The translations under genes and the position numbers were made by a program. 37,510 bases of DNA, from IMG/VR virus record IMGVR_UViG_3300033571_004674, positions 1 through 37,510 of that record; one strand, written 5' to 3'. The DNA comes from a virus. The first letter of the stretch is position 1; every line of letters begins with the position of its first letter. Under the pieces are notes generated by a model, which saw only the letters and a program-made list of their open reading frames with translations, ran no database searches and was not told the origin of the DNA. Below are positions 14,855 to 21,333 of this stretch, piece by piece.

Positions 14855-14970
14855 TTTGAGTCCTTTCCCTTTTTCTCTAAGAGGTCTTTTGACCTCACCT
14901 CACAATTTTATCAAAGTCAAGCGAGTTCGTAAATAATCTTTTCGGCGTTTGGATCACGATTCGATCACGA
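14848..14970 (-). promoter_or_regulatory. Structured promoter-leader C
   Basis: In transcription order the leader holds the following. Paired TCACGA elements lie at 14965-14970 and 14954-14959 with an 11-nt period. A TTTACG box (14928-14933) and TAAAAT (14905-14910) are 17 nt apart, and a TTGACT (14915-14920) is shared with leaders A and B. A hairpin GAGGTC/GACCTC follows (14881-14886 with 14891-14896), then AAAGG. The start hairpin is GACTCA-AAG-TGAGTC (14848-14853 with 14857-14862) and contains the GTG. Promoter strength is inference. Confidence 0.65.
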
Positions 14971-15300
14971 AATCAGACTTTCGAGCTGAGACTCGAACTC
15001 TGATCGACTTGAGTAAGCGTATTGAGATCCCTCAGAGCTCTCCCAACTGATCTCGTAACCGCGAGACTCGAAAGCTGAGATCAGCTGACGATACGACTTT
15101 GAGAAAACGATCGGATCGCGGTTGATCCTCTGAGCCCAAGCGGTCTCGCTCATAGTTCTAAACTTTGAGGAGATCCCTTTCGGAATCAGTCTCAGGAACT
15201 CGGAGACCGGAGCCTCTTGAGATCGGATAAAGATCGTAAAGGCGTAAGGTTGATCCGTGTAAGCTTTATCGACGCGTAAGCTGATCTTGACCTGAGTCAT
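14965..15300 (-). CDS. Hypothetical protein
   Basis: The protein has 111 residues and starts MTQVKISLRVDKAYTDQPYA. The ATG at 15300 overlaps the upstream stop (TAATG). It is mixed alpha/beta and rich in Ser and aromatic residues (SYRQLISAFESRGYEISW, SSEGSQYAYSSRSEFES). It has no Cys, signal or membrane segment. Its TGA stop lies inside the TCACGA element of leader C. The family is not recognised. Confidence 0.6.
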   Translation of the reverse strand: MTQVKISLRVDKAYTDQPYAFTIFIRSQEAPVSEFLRLIPKGISSKFRTMSETAWAQRINRDPIVFSKSYRQLISAFESRGYEISWESSEGSQYAYSSRSEFESQLESLIS

Positions 15301-15506
15301 TAGTAAGCCTCCCCGCTTGATAGACGCTCGAGAGCTTTATTCCAATAACGGATCTCTTGACGAGTGATCTTGAGATCTTGACGGAGGTAAGCGAGATCCT
15401 CCGGTGACTGACTGACTTTGATCTGAGACTTGAGTCTCTCAGCTCTCAAGAAAGAGCGATTGCGGTAGTTAGTATATTCAGCCTCGCGGTATTCTCTCGG
15501 AGTCAT
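15300..15506 (-). CDS. Small basic coiled-coil protein
   Basis: The protein has 68 residues, very rich in Arg, Lys, Tyr and Glu (MTPREYREAEYTNYRNRSFL; LRQDLKITRQEIRYWNKALE). It is predicted to be helical throughout, probably a coiled coil with nucleic-acid or protein-binding surfaces. TAATG overlaps occur at both ends, so it is translated together with both neighbours. The family is not recognised. Confidence 0.6.
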   Translation of the reverse strand: MTPREYREAEYTNYRNRSFLRAERLKSQIKVSQSPEDLAYLRQDLKITRQEIRYWNKALERLSSGEAY

Positions 15507-15766
15507 TACTTCACCTCCAAGAGCTCGAGGACTACGATCCCTTTTGAGCGGGTGTAGTTGAAACGATCAGTGACCTCAGTCCAACCTAAGTTGATAAAGT
15601 GATCAGCGATCGGATCGATATCGATCAGCTCAGGAGTAGAAAAGATCCTGATCGTATTGTCGTTATCTCCGCGAAGGATCTTGTATCCGGCGATCCTCCA
15701 ATGTTTATTAGTAACCTTGAATCCGCCGTCTTTAGCGATCTGAACCGCCTCTTTGAATTGAGTCAT
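15506..15766 (-). CDS. Hypothetical protein behind structured leader A
   Basis: The protein has 86 residues and starts MTQFKEAVQIAKDGGFKVTN. It is mixed alpha/beta with no Cys (WRIAGYKILRGDNDNTIRIF). It is the first gene after leader A, with a strong GGGAGGAG site. The start codon lies in a GAGTCA-AGA-TGACTC hairpin. The gene below it starts by TAATG overlap. It could be a regulator or an anti-host protein; nothing in the sequence decides. Confidence 0.62.
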   Translation of the reverse strand: MTQFKEAVQIAKDGGFKVTNKHWRIAGYKILRGDNDNTIRIFSTPELIDIDPIADHFINLGWTEVTDRFNYTRSKGIVVLELLEVK

Positions 15767-15891
15767 CTTGACTCCTCCCTATTTTCCGGAGGTCCTCTTG
15801 ACCTCGTGAAATAAGTTTGTCACGGATCCGAATAAAGTCAATACATTTTTACGAAAGTTTTGTAAGTATTTTGATCACGATTCGATCACGG
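15760..15891 (-). promoter_or_regulatory. Structured promoter-leader A
   Basis: The paired element TCACGG/TCACGA lies at 15886-15891 and 15875-15880 with an 11-nt period. It is 33 nt upstream of a TTGACT box (15836-15841), the same distance as in leader C. A weak -10-like CAAACT follows after 16 nt (15814-15819). Then come a hairpin GAGGTC-AAGAG-GACCTC (15789-15794 with 15800-15805), GGGAGGAG, and the start hairpin GAGTCA-AGA-TGACTC (15760-15765 with 15769-15774). Its arms are swapped relative to leaders B and C. Confidence 0.65.
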
Positions 15892-15906
15892 AAAATAAGC
15901 TCAGAT

Positions 15907-16929
15907 CTACGAGTCAAGCCAAACTTTATAGGCCGCCGTGACTCTGCCCTTTACCGGATCGATAAAGTGTAGTCGCTGACTAGGCGTAGCTGAGGCGGCC
16001 AACATTACGCCGGCGTAGCGGTTATCTGACTCAGTTGATCCGGTCTGATAAACGGATCCGAGTCCATTTGCCATAGCCCACTCAGCGTGAGTGTGGTAAT
16101 GACCGATATAAACATCGCGGAACTCCCAAGGGTAAGATCCTGATCTCCACCGGTTCATATGTTGAACGATCGCTCCCGGAGACGCAAAGCCGTTGCGACC
16201 AACCTCGTCTCCGTGAATCAAGAGAGCTCGGTAAGCTCCGATCTCGATCCGTTGAACATCTTCCGGCGAATCCTCCCACTTGAGTCTCTTTTCACCGGCG
16301 AGGAGCTGACGAGCAAACTCGTAGCACATACGATCAAAGTTATCGGATCTCGGAACATTGTCTCTCTTTGATCCGATCCTTCCGTGATTACCCCACTCAG
16401 CGACGACTTGAACTTGCTCGTAGTTCGCTAGAGCCACTCTGATCACATCGACGATCAACCGGCTCACTGTGACGAACTGTTCAAAGATCGTAGCGTCGAT
16501 CTCGAAAGCTTGACCGGGAAAGTTGAAAAGTCCCTCAACCATATCGCCTCCGAAAGCGACTACGCAATCTTTTACCGGGTGATCGGCTCGATGGATATTA
16601 GTGATCGAGATCGCTTTATCGGTGAAACGGAGGACTCTCTCTCTCATAACCTCAGAGTTGTAGGAGGTTGTCCGTTTAGCTCCCTGCCAATCGGTAAGGT
16701 GCCACAAAGCGACCTCAGATCCTTTTCGGCGATCAGCTTTAGGAGCGGGGATCGGCGGGATCGGTCCGAGAGTGATCATAGCGTCGAAGGCGGCCTGTTG
16801 AGTGACCTCGACGAGTTGCTCAGTGCGATCTTTTGCGAGGAGGAGTTGAGACTGAGTCCGTCGTAAAGCTGATCTGAGAGCTTTTACATCCGCCGGCTCC
16901 TCCTCCGGAGGTGTTAGATCCTCGAGCAC
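15907..16929 (-). CDS. Metallophosphoesterase
   Basis: The protein has 340 residues from a GTG at 16929 (MLEDLTPPEEEP). The metal motifs are in family order: HLTDWQG (H77, D80, Q82), AFGGDMVEG (D129), EWGNHGR (N181, H182), LLIHGDE (H239) and IGHYHTHAEW (H277, H279). It resembles calcineurin-like phosphatases of the Mre11/SbcD type found in phage replication regions, and may process DNA ends or nucleotides. A longer start at 17022 lacks a ribosome site and would overlap a conserved small gene by 109 nt. A coiled coil (ALRSALRRTQSQLLLAKDRT) precedes the catalytic core. Confidence 0.85.
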   Translation of the reverse strand: MLEDLTPPEEEPADVKALRSALRRTQSQLLLAKDRTEQLVEVTQQAAFDAMITLGPIPPIPAPKADRRKGSEVALWHLTDWQGAKRTTSYNSEVMRERVLRFTDKAISITNIHRADHPVKDCVVAFGGDMVEGLFNFPGQAFEIDATIFEQFVTVSRLIVDVIRVALANYEQVQVVAEWGNHGRIGSKRDNVPRSDNFDRMCYEFARQLLAGEKRLKWEDSPEDVQRIEIGAYRALLIHGDEVGRNGFASPGAIVQHMNRWRSGSYPWEFRDVYIGHYHTHAEWAMANGLGSVYQTGSTESDNRYAGVMLAASATPSQRLHFIDPVKGRVTAAYKVWLDS

Positions 16930-17144
16930 GAACAGGATCCGTTTCTGTGACTGATCAGCGGATAGCGTGAGATCTCTATCCCCTTCGAGTTCAAAGCCTT
17001 TGTTAGAGCTGAGACGCTCCATTTCAGATCAGCGATCATTTCCTCAAGTTTGATCTGATCTGAGTCACTGAGGTTTTCTTTGATCTTGCTGATCGAGCAT
17101 TTGCTCTCCCTCTTAGGAGGCTCAAGATTATCTAGTAGTCCCAT
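16914..17144 (-). CDS. Small actinophage-type helix-turn-helix protein
   Basis: The protein has 76 residues and starts MGLLDNLEPPKRESKCSISK. The layout is a short PPKR segment with a Cys, a helical core (LSDSDQIKLEEMIADLKW), a helix-turn-helix-like part (SALTKALNSKGIEISRYPL), then SHRNGSCSCSRI. It matches a small protein family common in actinophages, next to endonuclease or phosphoesterase genes. The ATG at 17144 has AAGGG upstream. The function of the family is unknown; DNA binding is plausible. Confidence 0.75.
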   Translation of the reverse strand: MGLLDNLEPPKRESKCSISKIKENLSDSDQIKLEEMIADLKWSVSALTKALNSKGIEISRYPLISHRNGSCSCSRI

Positions 17145-17155
17145 TTTGATCCCTT

Positions 17156-17524
17156 CTATTCTGCTATTTGTGCCCATTGACTTAAGTCTGCCACATTTTT
17201 TACCTCGCGTCGAGATCCTTCATCATTGAGGATCCACCAAGATCCGCTCCACGCCTCAAAGATCGGAGTAGTAGTCGGATCCTCGTAAGCTGAAAGTTTC
17301 CAACCTAACTCTCTGCCGAGCTGAGCGAACTCCGGATCTGACTCGAGAGCTCCGTTAGCGTTAGAGCAGAATACGATTATATTTGAGATCCGATTGCGGA
17401 TCTTTGATCCTCCCATACCGCGACCGGCTCGATGTTGAGGGATCAACTGATCACCGGTGATCCCGCAGTGATAACAGCGTGACTGATCTCGATCTAAATA
17501 AAGTTTGAATTGTTTAGGAGTCAT
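17156..17524 (-). CDS. HNH endonuclease-like protein
   Basis: The protein has 122 residues. An HNH-type zinc fold is suggested by SRCYHCGITGDQLIPQHRAG, then GMGGSKIRNRISNIIVFCSN. The CxxC, paired with QHR and a later Cys-Ser-x-x-Asn-Gly, fits phage HNH proteins. The C-terminal half (GWKLSAYEDPTTTPIFEAWS) may be a small accessory domain. The start ATG overlaps the upstream stop (TAATG) with GGGAAGGGA upstream. It may nick or process phage or host DNA. It is far from the terminase, so a packaging role is less likely. Confidence 0.75.
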   Translation of the reverse strand: MTPKQFKLYLDRDQSRCYHCGITGDQLIPQHRAGRGMGGSKIRNRISNIIVFCSNANGALESDPEFAQLGRELGWKLSAYEDPTTTPIFEAWSGSWWILNDEGSRREVKNVADLSQWAQIAE

Positions 17525-17706
17525 TAGTCCCTTCCCCAACCGGATCCGTTGAAAGTGATCGCCGGAGCGGTAAAGATCCGTTGAGCCGGTTGATCACATT
17601 GAGGGCAAAGAGTCGTCTCAGCTTGATCTCGGATCGCTCGCTCGACTTGAAAAGTGATCGGCTCCGCGTGAGCTTTATCCGAACATTTATACGAATAAAC
17701 TGCCAT
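17524..17706 (-). CDS. FmdB-type zinc ribbon protein
   Basis: The protein has 60 residues and begins MAVYSYKCSDKAHAEPITF, with a second half ETTLCPQCDQPAQRIFTAPAI. This is the FmdB-like single zinc ribbon: an initial Y-x-Y-x-C, then CPxC and a RIFTAPA-type tail ending in GSGWGRD. These small proteins are common in phages and bacteria, and their function is unknown. Both ends overlap neighbours by TAATG. Confidence 0.8.
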   Translation of the reverse strand: MAVYSYKCSDKAHAEPITFQVERAIRDQAETTLCPQCDQPAQRIFTAPAITFNGSGWGRD

Positions 17707-18044
17707 TACGACGCTTTCCACATCAGTTCGACTTGTTTAGCGATCACAGCCGTAGCCATACTCGCTGACTCGAGGGTTCTGATCTTGGTCTTGACTCGAT
17801 TGACCTCAGCTCGAGCGAGATCTCGATCAAGTTTCGCTTTAGCTGACTCGAGCTTAGCGATCGCTTGCCGATCCGTGACTGTTCCCGCCTCAGCGTTGAG
17901 GAGAGCTTTAGCCTCAGCGGTGTCGTAAGCGTTCTCAGCCTCCGCGAGTTTGACCTCAGCTTGATAAAGAGCCTCCGGAGCTTTCTCGAGATCAGCTTGA
18001 ATCCTTTGGAGCTCAGTGATTACATTTTGCGGGATCGGTTCCAT
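17706..18044 (-). CDS. Coiled-coil protein
   Basis: The protein has 112 residues and is almost wholly alpha-helical, with heptads rich in Ala, Glu and Lys (ALYQAEVKLAEAENAYDTAE; LDRDLARAEVNRVKTKIRTL). It has no Cys and no signal. The ATG at 18044 follows AAAGG. Such proteins often accompany RecT or SSB genes in actinophages, but no precise role is known to me. It is co-translated with the FmdB-like gene. Confidence 0.65.
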   Translation of the reverse strand: MEPIPQNVITELQRIQADLEKAPEALYQAEVKLAEAENAYDTAEAKALLNAEAGTVTDRQAIAKLESAKAKLDRDLARAEVNRVKTKIRTLESASMATAVIAKQVELMWKAS

Positions 18045-18046
18045 TG

Positions 18047-18328
18047 TTAGCCTTTCAGATCCGGTTCATTGACGATATGTGTAGGCTCGATACAATCTCG
18101 ATTACCGCAGAGTCGAACTCCCGGTCTAAAGAGTTTTCCCCACCGGTCGAGCGGATTGTCGTTGTAGTCAAAGTCTCCGCGATGTGGCCGGCAGATCCCA
18201 AAGTTGCTCTTGATCTCTCTGACCGGTCGAGCGAGGCAAGATCGACAAAGGATCTCTTGGCGACGCTCTTTACGACGCTCAAGGAACGCGAGATCCTCAG
18301 CGTAACCGCACCGAACGCATTGAAACAA
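18047..18328 (-). CDS. Multi-Cys zinc-binding protein, possibly HNH-like
   Basis: The protein has 93 residues from a TTG start at 18328, chosen because GGAGGAAGGAG lies 5 nt upstream. CxxC pairs occur at 4-7 (FQCVRCGYA) and about 28-31 (LCRSCLARP). A later stretch, CRPHRGDFDYN then RLCGNRDCIEPTHIV, resembles the end of HNH homing-type folds (Cys, Cys, Pro-x-His). It is the first gene behind the 13-bp stem leader. A zinc-binding nuclease or regulator are both possible. Confidence 0.65.
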   Translation of the reverse strand: MFQCVRCGYAEDLAFLERRKERRQEILCRSCLARPVREIKSNFGICRPHRGDFDYNDNPLDRWGKLFRPGVRLCGNRDCIEPTHIVNEPDLKG

Positions 18329-18365
18329 CCTGACTCCTTCCTCCTACTATTGTAAGACGAAAGAG

Positions 18366-18437
18366 GGACCGGCAAGTCTAGCGAAAGGTTGAGCGGAGAA
18401 ATAGGGAATAAACAACGCTCAGAGGACTTGCCGGTCC
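18366..18437 (-). ncRNA. Predicted structured leader RNA
   Basis: A perfect 13-bp inverted repeat (GGACCGGCAAGTC, 18425-18437 with 18366-18378) encloses a second 6-bp stem (TGAGCG/CGCTCA, 18390-18395 with 18416-18421). A promoter-like pair lies directly upstream, so the transcript would begin at or next to the outer stem. The 3' side is followed by CTCTTTCGTCTT and then the ribosome site of the gene at 18328. It could be a riboswitch-like leader, a small stable RNA, a protein-binding site or a DNA hairpin used in replication. Confidence 0.55.
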
Positions 18438-18445
18438 GTATCTTT

Positions 18446-18473
18446 ATTATCTCAGAGCTGATCACGAAATCAA
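18446..18473 (-). promoter_or_regulatory. Promoter candidate before the stem leader
   Basis: TTGATT (18468-18473) and GATAAT (18446-18451) are separated by 16 nt, a good match to a housekeeping promoter. Predicted initiation is near 18438-18440, next to the 13-bp stem. The element GATCACGAAATCA overlaps it and is also present at leader C. It is inferred from consensus only. Confidence 0.5.
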
Positions 18474-18475
18474 AC

Positions 18476-18787
18476 TCACTTGAGTAATAAAGTTTTAGAC
18501 AAGACCGCAAGATCCTCTTTGAAAAGTCCCATCGTCTCAGCTTTGATCATCAAGTTAGCGATAGGGTGTCTCAAGTCGTCAAAGTCACCGGACCAAACAA
18601 GATCCTCATCAATAAGTAAAGTAATCGCGTCTAGGACCTCTTGATTCGGGTGAAGGATCACAAAGCTCCGGTTGATCTTGCGAAAGTGTTTATCGAGGTT
18701 CTTTTGCTGAGATCTCTGAGCTTTTACTCTTTTCTTGAGATCTTTATTTATGACTTTGAGTTGTTTGATTAGAGTTTGATCCGGCAT
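18476..18787 (-). CDS. Hypothetical helical protein
   Basis: The protein has 104 residues and starts MPDQTLIKQLKVINKDLKKR, with AAAGGA 6 nt upstream. The N-terminal 45 residues form a very basic coiled coil (RVKAQRSQQKNLDKHFRKIN). The C-terminal part is a compact alpha domain (NQEVLDAITLLIDEDLVWSG). A longer frame to a TTG at 18871 is not supported by a ribosome site and would overlap the 45-residue gene. The family is not recognised. Confidence 0.6.
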   Translation of the reverse strand: MPDQTLIKQLKVINKDLKKRVKAQRSQQKNLDKHFRKINRSFVILHPNQEVLDAITLLIDEDLVWSGDFDDLRHPIANLMIKAETMGLFKEDLAVLSKTLLLK

Positions 18788-18906
18788 TTGAGTTCCTTTA
18801 GTTTCAGCTTGAGATCCGGCTTTATGAAATAGTGCCACCGGTTCAAGATCCAATGTTTTCTGATCCTCCAAGGGAGGCGGTGAGTCTCGGCTTTATGTCT
18901 AGGCAT
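18769..18906 (-). CDS. 45-residue basic protein
   Basis: This short frame starts MPRHKAETHRLPWRIRKHWI and ends LKLKELKCRIKL. The ATG at 18906 overlaps the TAG of the upstream gene, and GAGG is 6 nt before it. It is very rich in Lys, Arg, His and Trp. The tight coupling and the otherwise empty 110-nt gap support it as a gene. Nucleic-acid binding is possible. The alternative is that the gap is only leader sequence. Confidence 0.45.
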   Translation of the reverse strand: MPRHKAETHRLPWRIRKHWILNRWHYFIKPDLKLKLKELKCRIKL

Positions 18907-19231
18907 TTTGACCCTCGATCATTTCGACGAGCTCAGCGATGTCGCTGACTTTGAGATCAAGCTGACGAGCCCATTTGTTGATCAGCTCGACGCTTTGCTC
19001 AATAGTCTCAGTAATGATCTTTGCTCGCTGATCCTTACAGCGATCACAGCGACATACGCTCAGAGGCTTAGTGTGATCAGATCCGACATCTAAGATAATA
19101 GCTCGAGCCTCGATCAACCCTGCTCTGAATAAGCTCGCGGGGAGCTGATCGACTTCGTATTGGATCTTTTCCGCGATCCGATATCTCTGATTAGTTAGAG
19201 CTCGATCAAGATCTCTCTGATCAGCGGTCAC
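18899..19231 (-). CDS. Hypothetical helical protein with CRCDRC motif
   Basis: The protein has 110 residues from a GTG (19231) that overlaps the upstream stop (GTGA), with GAGGAG upstream. It has long charged helices (LDRALTNQRYRIAEKIQYEV; TIEQSVELINKWARQLDLKV) around a short Cys motif, VCRCDRCKDQRAK, which may bind zinc. The family is not recognised. It lies between a membrane protein gene and the 45-residue gene. Confidence 0.6.
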   Translation of the reverse strand: MTADQRDLDRALTNQRYRIAEKIQYEVDQLPASLFRAGLIEARAIILDVGSDHTKPLSVCRCDRCKDQRAKIITETIEQSVELINKWARQLDLKVSDIAELVEMIEGQNA

Positions 19232-19389
19232 TTTTTAGACTCCTCAACTTTAGCGATCAGCTGACGAGCGTTCTCGATCGTATTTGTTTTCCTCTGAGGT
19301 CGAGTCGCTCGAGCGTAAAGGATCAGGTAGGTTACGCCTAAGATCCCCATTACGATCATCAAGATACCGGCGAAAAGCTCGTATCTCAT
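19228..19389 (-). CDS. Small single-pass membrane protein
   Basis: The protein has 53 residues. MRYELFAGILMIVMGILGVT begins a single transmembrane helix that ends near LILYARATR, followed by a charged cytoplasmic-type tail (TRPQRKTNTIENARQLIAKV). The ATG at 19389 overlaps the upstream stop (CAATGA). An ORF to 19419 lacks a better start. It is expressed with recombination genes, so it may be an early membrane protein rather than a holin. Confidence 0.6.
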   Translation of the reverse strand: MRYELFAGILMIVMGILGVTYLILYARATRPQRKTNTIENARQLIAKVEESKK

Positions 19390-19796
19390 TGGTGACCGGA
19401 TCCTGAACACTCTGAGCAAGGTTGCGTCGCTGAATCATCAAGTCCGGATCCTGAGCACATCTCACAGGTCAGATCCGGCTCAACCGGATCACCTCCGGCG
19501 GTCTCCTCTTGAGGAACATATCTCGGATCAACATAGTCCGGCACTGCCTCCTCAGAGATCCTTCCGATCACTTGACCGGCGACGACTAGACCGGGAACAT
19601 CCATCTCCTCGTCAGTGTAGTATTTTGAGTCTTTGTTCGCCTCAGCTTTCTCTTTAGCTGACTTGAGGAGCTCTAAGACCTCAGTCGCGACTCGAGCTAA
19701 CGCGATCTTATATCCCGCCTCGAACGCTTGTTTCTGAGCTAACTTGATTGTCCCAAAGGTTGTTGAGATCACTTCATTTATGTCGAAATCAGACAT
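19386..19796 (-). CDS. Protein with C-terminal DnaJ-type zinc motif
   Basis: The protein has 136 residues. The N-terminal half is helical (FGTIKLAQKQAFEAGYKIAL), followed by an acidic linker (EEAVPDYVDPRYVPQEETAG). Two CxxCxGxG units end the protein (CEMCSGSG and CSECSGSGHQ), as in DnaJ zinc domains but without a J domain. It resembles the 58-residue gene at 11753 in this feature, so the phage carries two such proteins. The start ATG overlaps the upstream gene by 8 nt. Confidence 0.65.
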   Translation of the reverse strand: MSDFDINEVISTTFGTIKLAQKQAFEAGYKIALARVATEVLELLKSAKEKAEANKDSKYYTDEEMDVPGLVVAGQVIGRISEEAVPDYVDPRYVPQEETAGGDPVEPDLTCEMCSGSGLDDSATQPCSECSGSGHQ

Positions 19797-20100
19797 TTTC
19801 TACCGCCTTCCATACGATACTTTTGCGACCGGAGGGCAGAACAGCTCTGTCTCCGGAGTCGATTACCCAACCTAGTTTTACGAGGTCAGATCTCCGAGTT
19901 CTTATACCGGAGGGACTAGCGAGGTCCCATCCGTATTTTCCGGCGAGCATTAGATACTCGCGGATCAGTTTTTCATCATACATAGCCTCGACGCTGAGGA
20001 GGTTGTAGATAGTTTTCATCAGCTTAGTCACTTTAGCCTCGTCAAGAGATAAAGCGGCCTCTCGGCTAGTCTCAGGATCAGTCCGTCTAAAGTTATTCAC
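19789..20100 (-). CDS. Winged-helix-like DNA-binding protein
   Basis: The protein has 103 residues from a GTG at 20100, preceded by GGAGGTCGCCG. The start FRRTDPETSREAALSLDEAK is typical of small phage proteins with a winged-helix core. Further parts are REYLMLAGKYGWDLASPSGI and RTRRSDLVKLGWVIDSGDRA, ending in GRKSIVWKAVENV. It probably binds DNA. Its exact role is unknown. It overlaps the recT stop by 8 nt, so it belongs to the recombination operon. Confidence 0.7.
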   Translation of the reverse strand: MNNFRRTDPETSREAALSLDEAKVTKLMKTIYNLLSVEAMYDEKLIREYLMLAGKYGWDLASPSGIRTRRSDLVKLGWVIDSGDRAVLPSGRKSIVWKAVENV

Positions 20101-20935
20101 CGGCGACCTCCGGTAGTTCTCGCTGACGAGCTACGATCAAAGTTTTTAGAGTGATCTGATCTCCGAGACTGTTCTCGAACTTTTCGTCAAGTTGATTAGC
20201 GTTAGCTTTCCAAAGCTCGCGGAGCTCAACTTTAGATTTAGCGTTAGCGATCGCTGAGACGACTGAGGAGCGGTCAAACTCGATCACCGGCTCAACTACC
20301 TCAGCTGATCCTTCGACAAGCTCAGAGGCTAATCTGACGACCGGTTTCGCCGGCTCAAGAGTCCTCGAGTCAGCTTGATCCATTTCCTCTGAGGTGTAAA
20401 TACCTGAGAGATCATTAGGGAAAGCTTTACGGAGGGCAAGAGCCTCAGCGACTTTAGCTAACATTACATCCGGCATTTTACGCCACAGTCCGGTAGGAGC
20501 TCCGCTCTTATCAGTTGGCATATACGAGCTGATTGTCGCGACAGCGTAAAGAGGCTCAGCGAAGTTAGAGCGATAAACTCCGATCTTGGCCGCTCGAGGA
20601 GGAGCTGAGCTCAACCAAACATCGACCCATACTCCGTCGTCACCGCACCACTTAGGTTCAGTCTGACCGGCGTATTCTCCGGATCTCTGAGCTATGATCC
20701 TCAGTCCGTCGATTGAGCTTTGAATCGTGTAGCGGTTCCCGCCGGATCTCGAGTCCCACCTGCCGATCATATAGATTTGGCGAGAGAAAGGATCAAGTCC
20801 GGTCCTCTGCGAGTAGTGAAGGAATAGAGCGAGATCTCCCGGAGGAGCGTCGCCTAATCCGATCTGACGGAGGGCCGCTAGTTGTAGCGGATCCCATTGT
20901 TGCTGATCTGATTGAACCATTAGTGCCGTAGTCAT
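20093..20935 (-). CDS. recT: RecT single-strand annealing protein
   Basis: The protein has 280 residues. The RecT family core is plain: LFLHYSQRTGLDPFSRQIYM, RYTIQSSIDGLRIIAQRSGE, GLWRKMPDVMLAKVAEALAL and RKAFPNDLSGIYTSEEM. It anneals complementary single strands and promotes strand invasion, usually after a partner exonuclease has resected the ends; here the Cas4-like nuclease may do so. The ribosome site AGGAGGTCAGAA is excellent, and the ATG overlaps the SSB-like stop (ATGA). The C-terminal part after about 190 is a variable linker plus a helical tail. Confidence 0.93.
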   Translation of the reverse strand: MTTALMVQSDQQQWDPLQLAALRQIGLGDAPPGDLALFLHYSQRTGLDPFSRQIYMIGRWDSRSGGNRYTIQSSIDGLRIIAQRSGEYAGQTEPKWCGDDGVWVDVWLSSAPPRAAKIGVYRSNFAEPLYAVATISSYMPTDKSGAPTGLWRKMPDVMLAKVAEALALRKAFPNDLSGIYTSEEMDQADSRTLEPAKPVVRLASELVEGSAEVVEPVIEFDRSSVVSAIANAKSKVELRELWKANANQLDEKFENSLGDQITLKTLIVARQRELPEVAGE

Positions 20936-21333
20936 TTCTGACCTCCTATTTCATCTTGATCCTCGACTGATCCGTCGAGGGTTGGTGCTGATATGTAGCG
21001 GGTAAAGTTGCTAGTCCCGAAAGTGAGATCGTGTCCCATAGTTCGAGCTTTGATCACGGCGATTAGGACTCGACCATCAGCCGTGTTTTCGTGTATCAGA
21101 GTGAGAGCTCCGGTCAAGAGGATCCGGTCTCCCTTCTTGATTGACTCGTAACCATTTTTAGCGAGGCGACCGCTAGCGATCACATCGTAGTAGTTGATCG
21201 AGTTACCTCCGACTCCGTCAGAGATCGGGAGCGACGCGGTCCCGAACCGGAGGATAAAGCGACGCTCGTCAAGAACAGGGATCAAGCTTGGATTATTAGT
21301 TACGACGACTTGAGTTGTGAGGACTTGTTTCAT
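20932..21333 (-). CDS. Second SSB-like OB-fold protein
   Basis: The protein has 133 residues. It has an OB-like strand pattern with SSB-type phrases: NYYDVIASGRLAKNGYESIK, KGDRILLTGALTLI, VLIAVIKARTMGHDLTFG. It lacks the acidic-aromatic tail of the other SSB and ends DEIGGQK. Direct coupling to recT (ATGA) suggests it feeds or regulates RecT on single strands. The ribosome site AGGAGG lies 8 nt upstream. Two SSB-type genes in one small phage are less usual. Confidence 0.75.
   Translation of the reverse strand: MKQVLTTQVVVTNNPSLIPVLDERRFILRFGTASLPISDGVGGNSINYYDVIASGRLAKNGYESIKKGDRILLTGALTLIHENTADGRVLIAVIKARTMGHDLTFGTSNFTRYISAPTLDGSVEDQDEIGGQK

Noticed and set aside
16930-17022. N-terminal extension of the metallophosphoesterase from ATG 17022
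   Set aside because: There is no ribosome site, and the stretch overlaps the conserved small gene 16914-17144 in another frame; the GTG at 16929 fits the usual short overlap.
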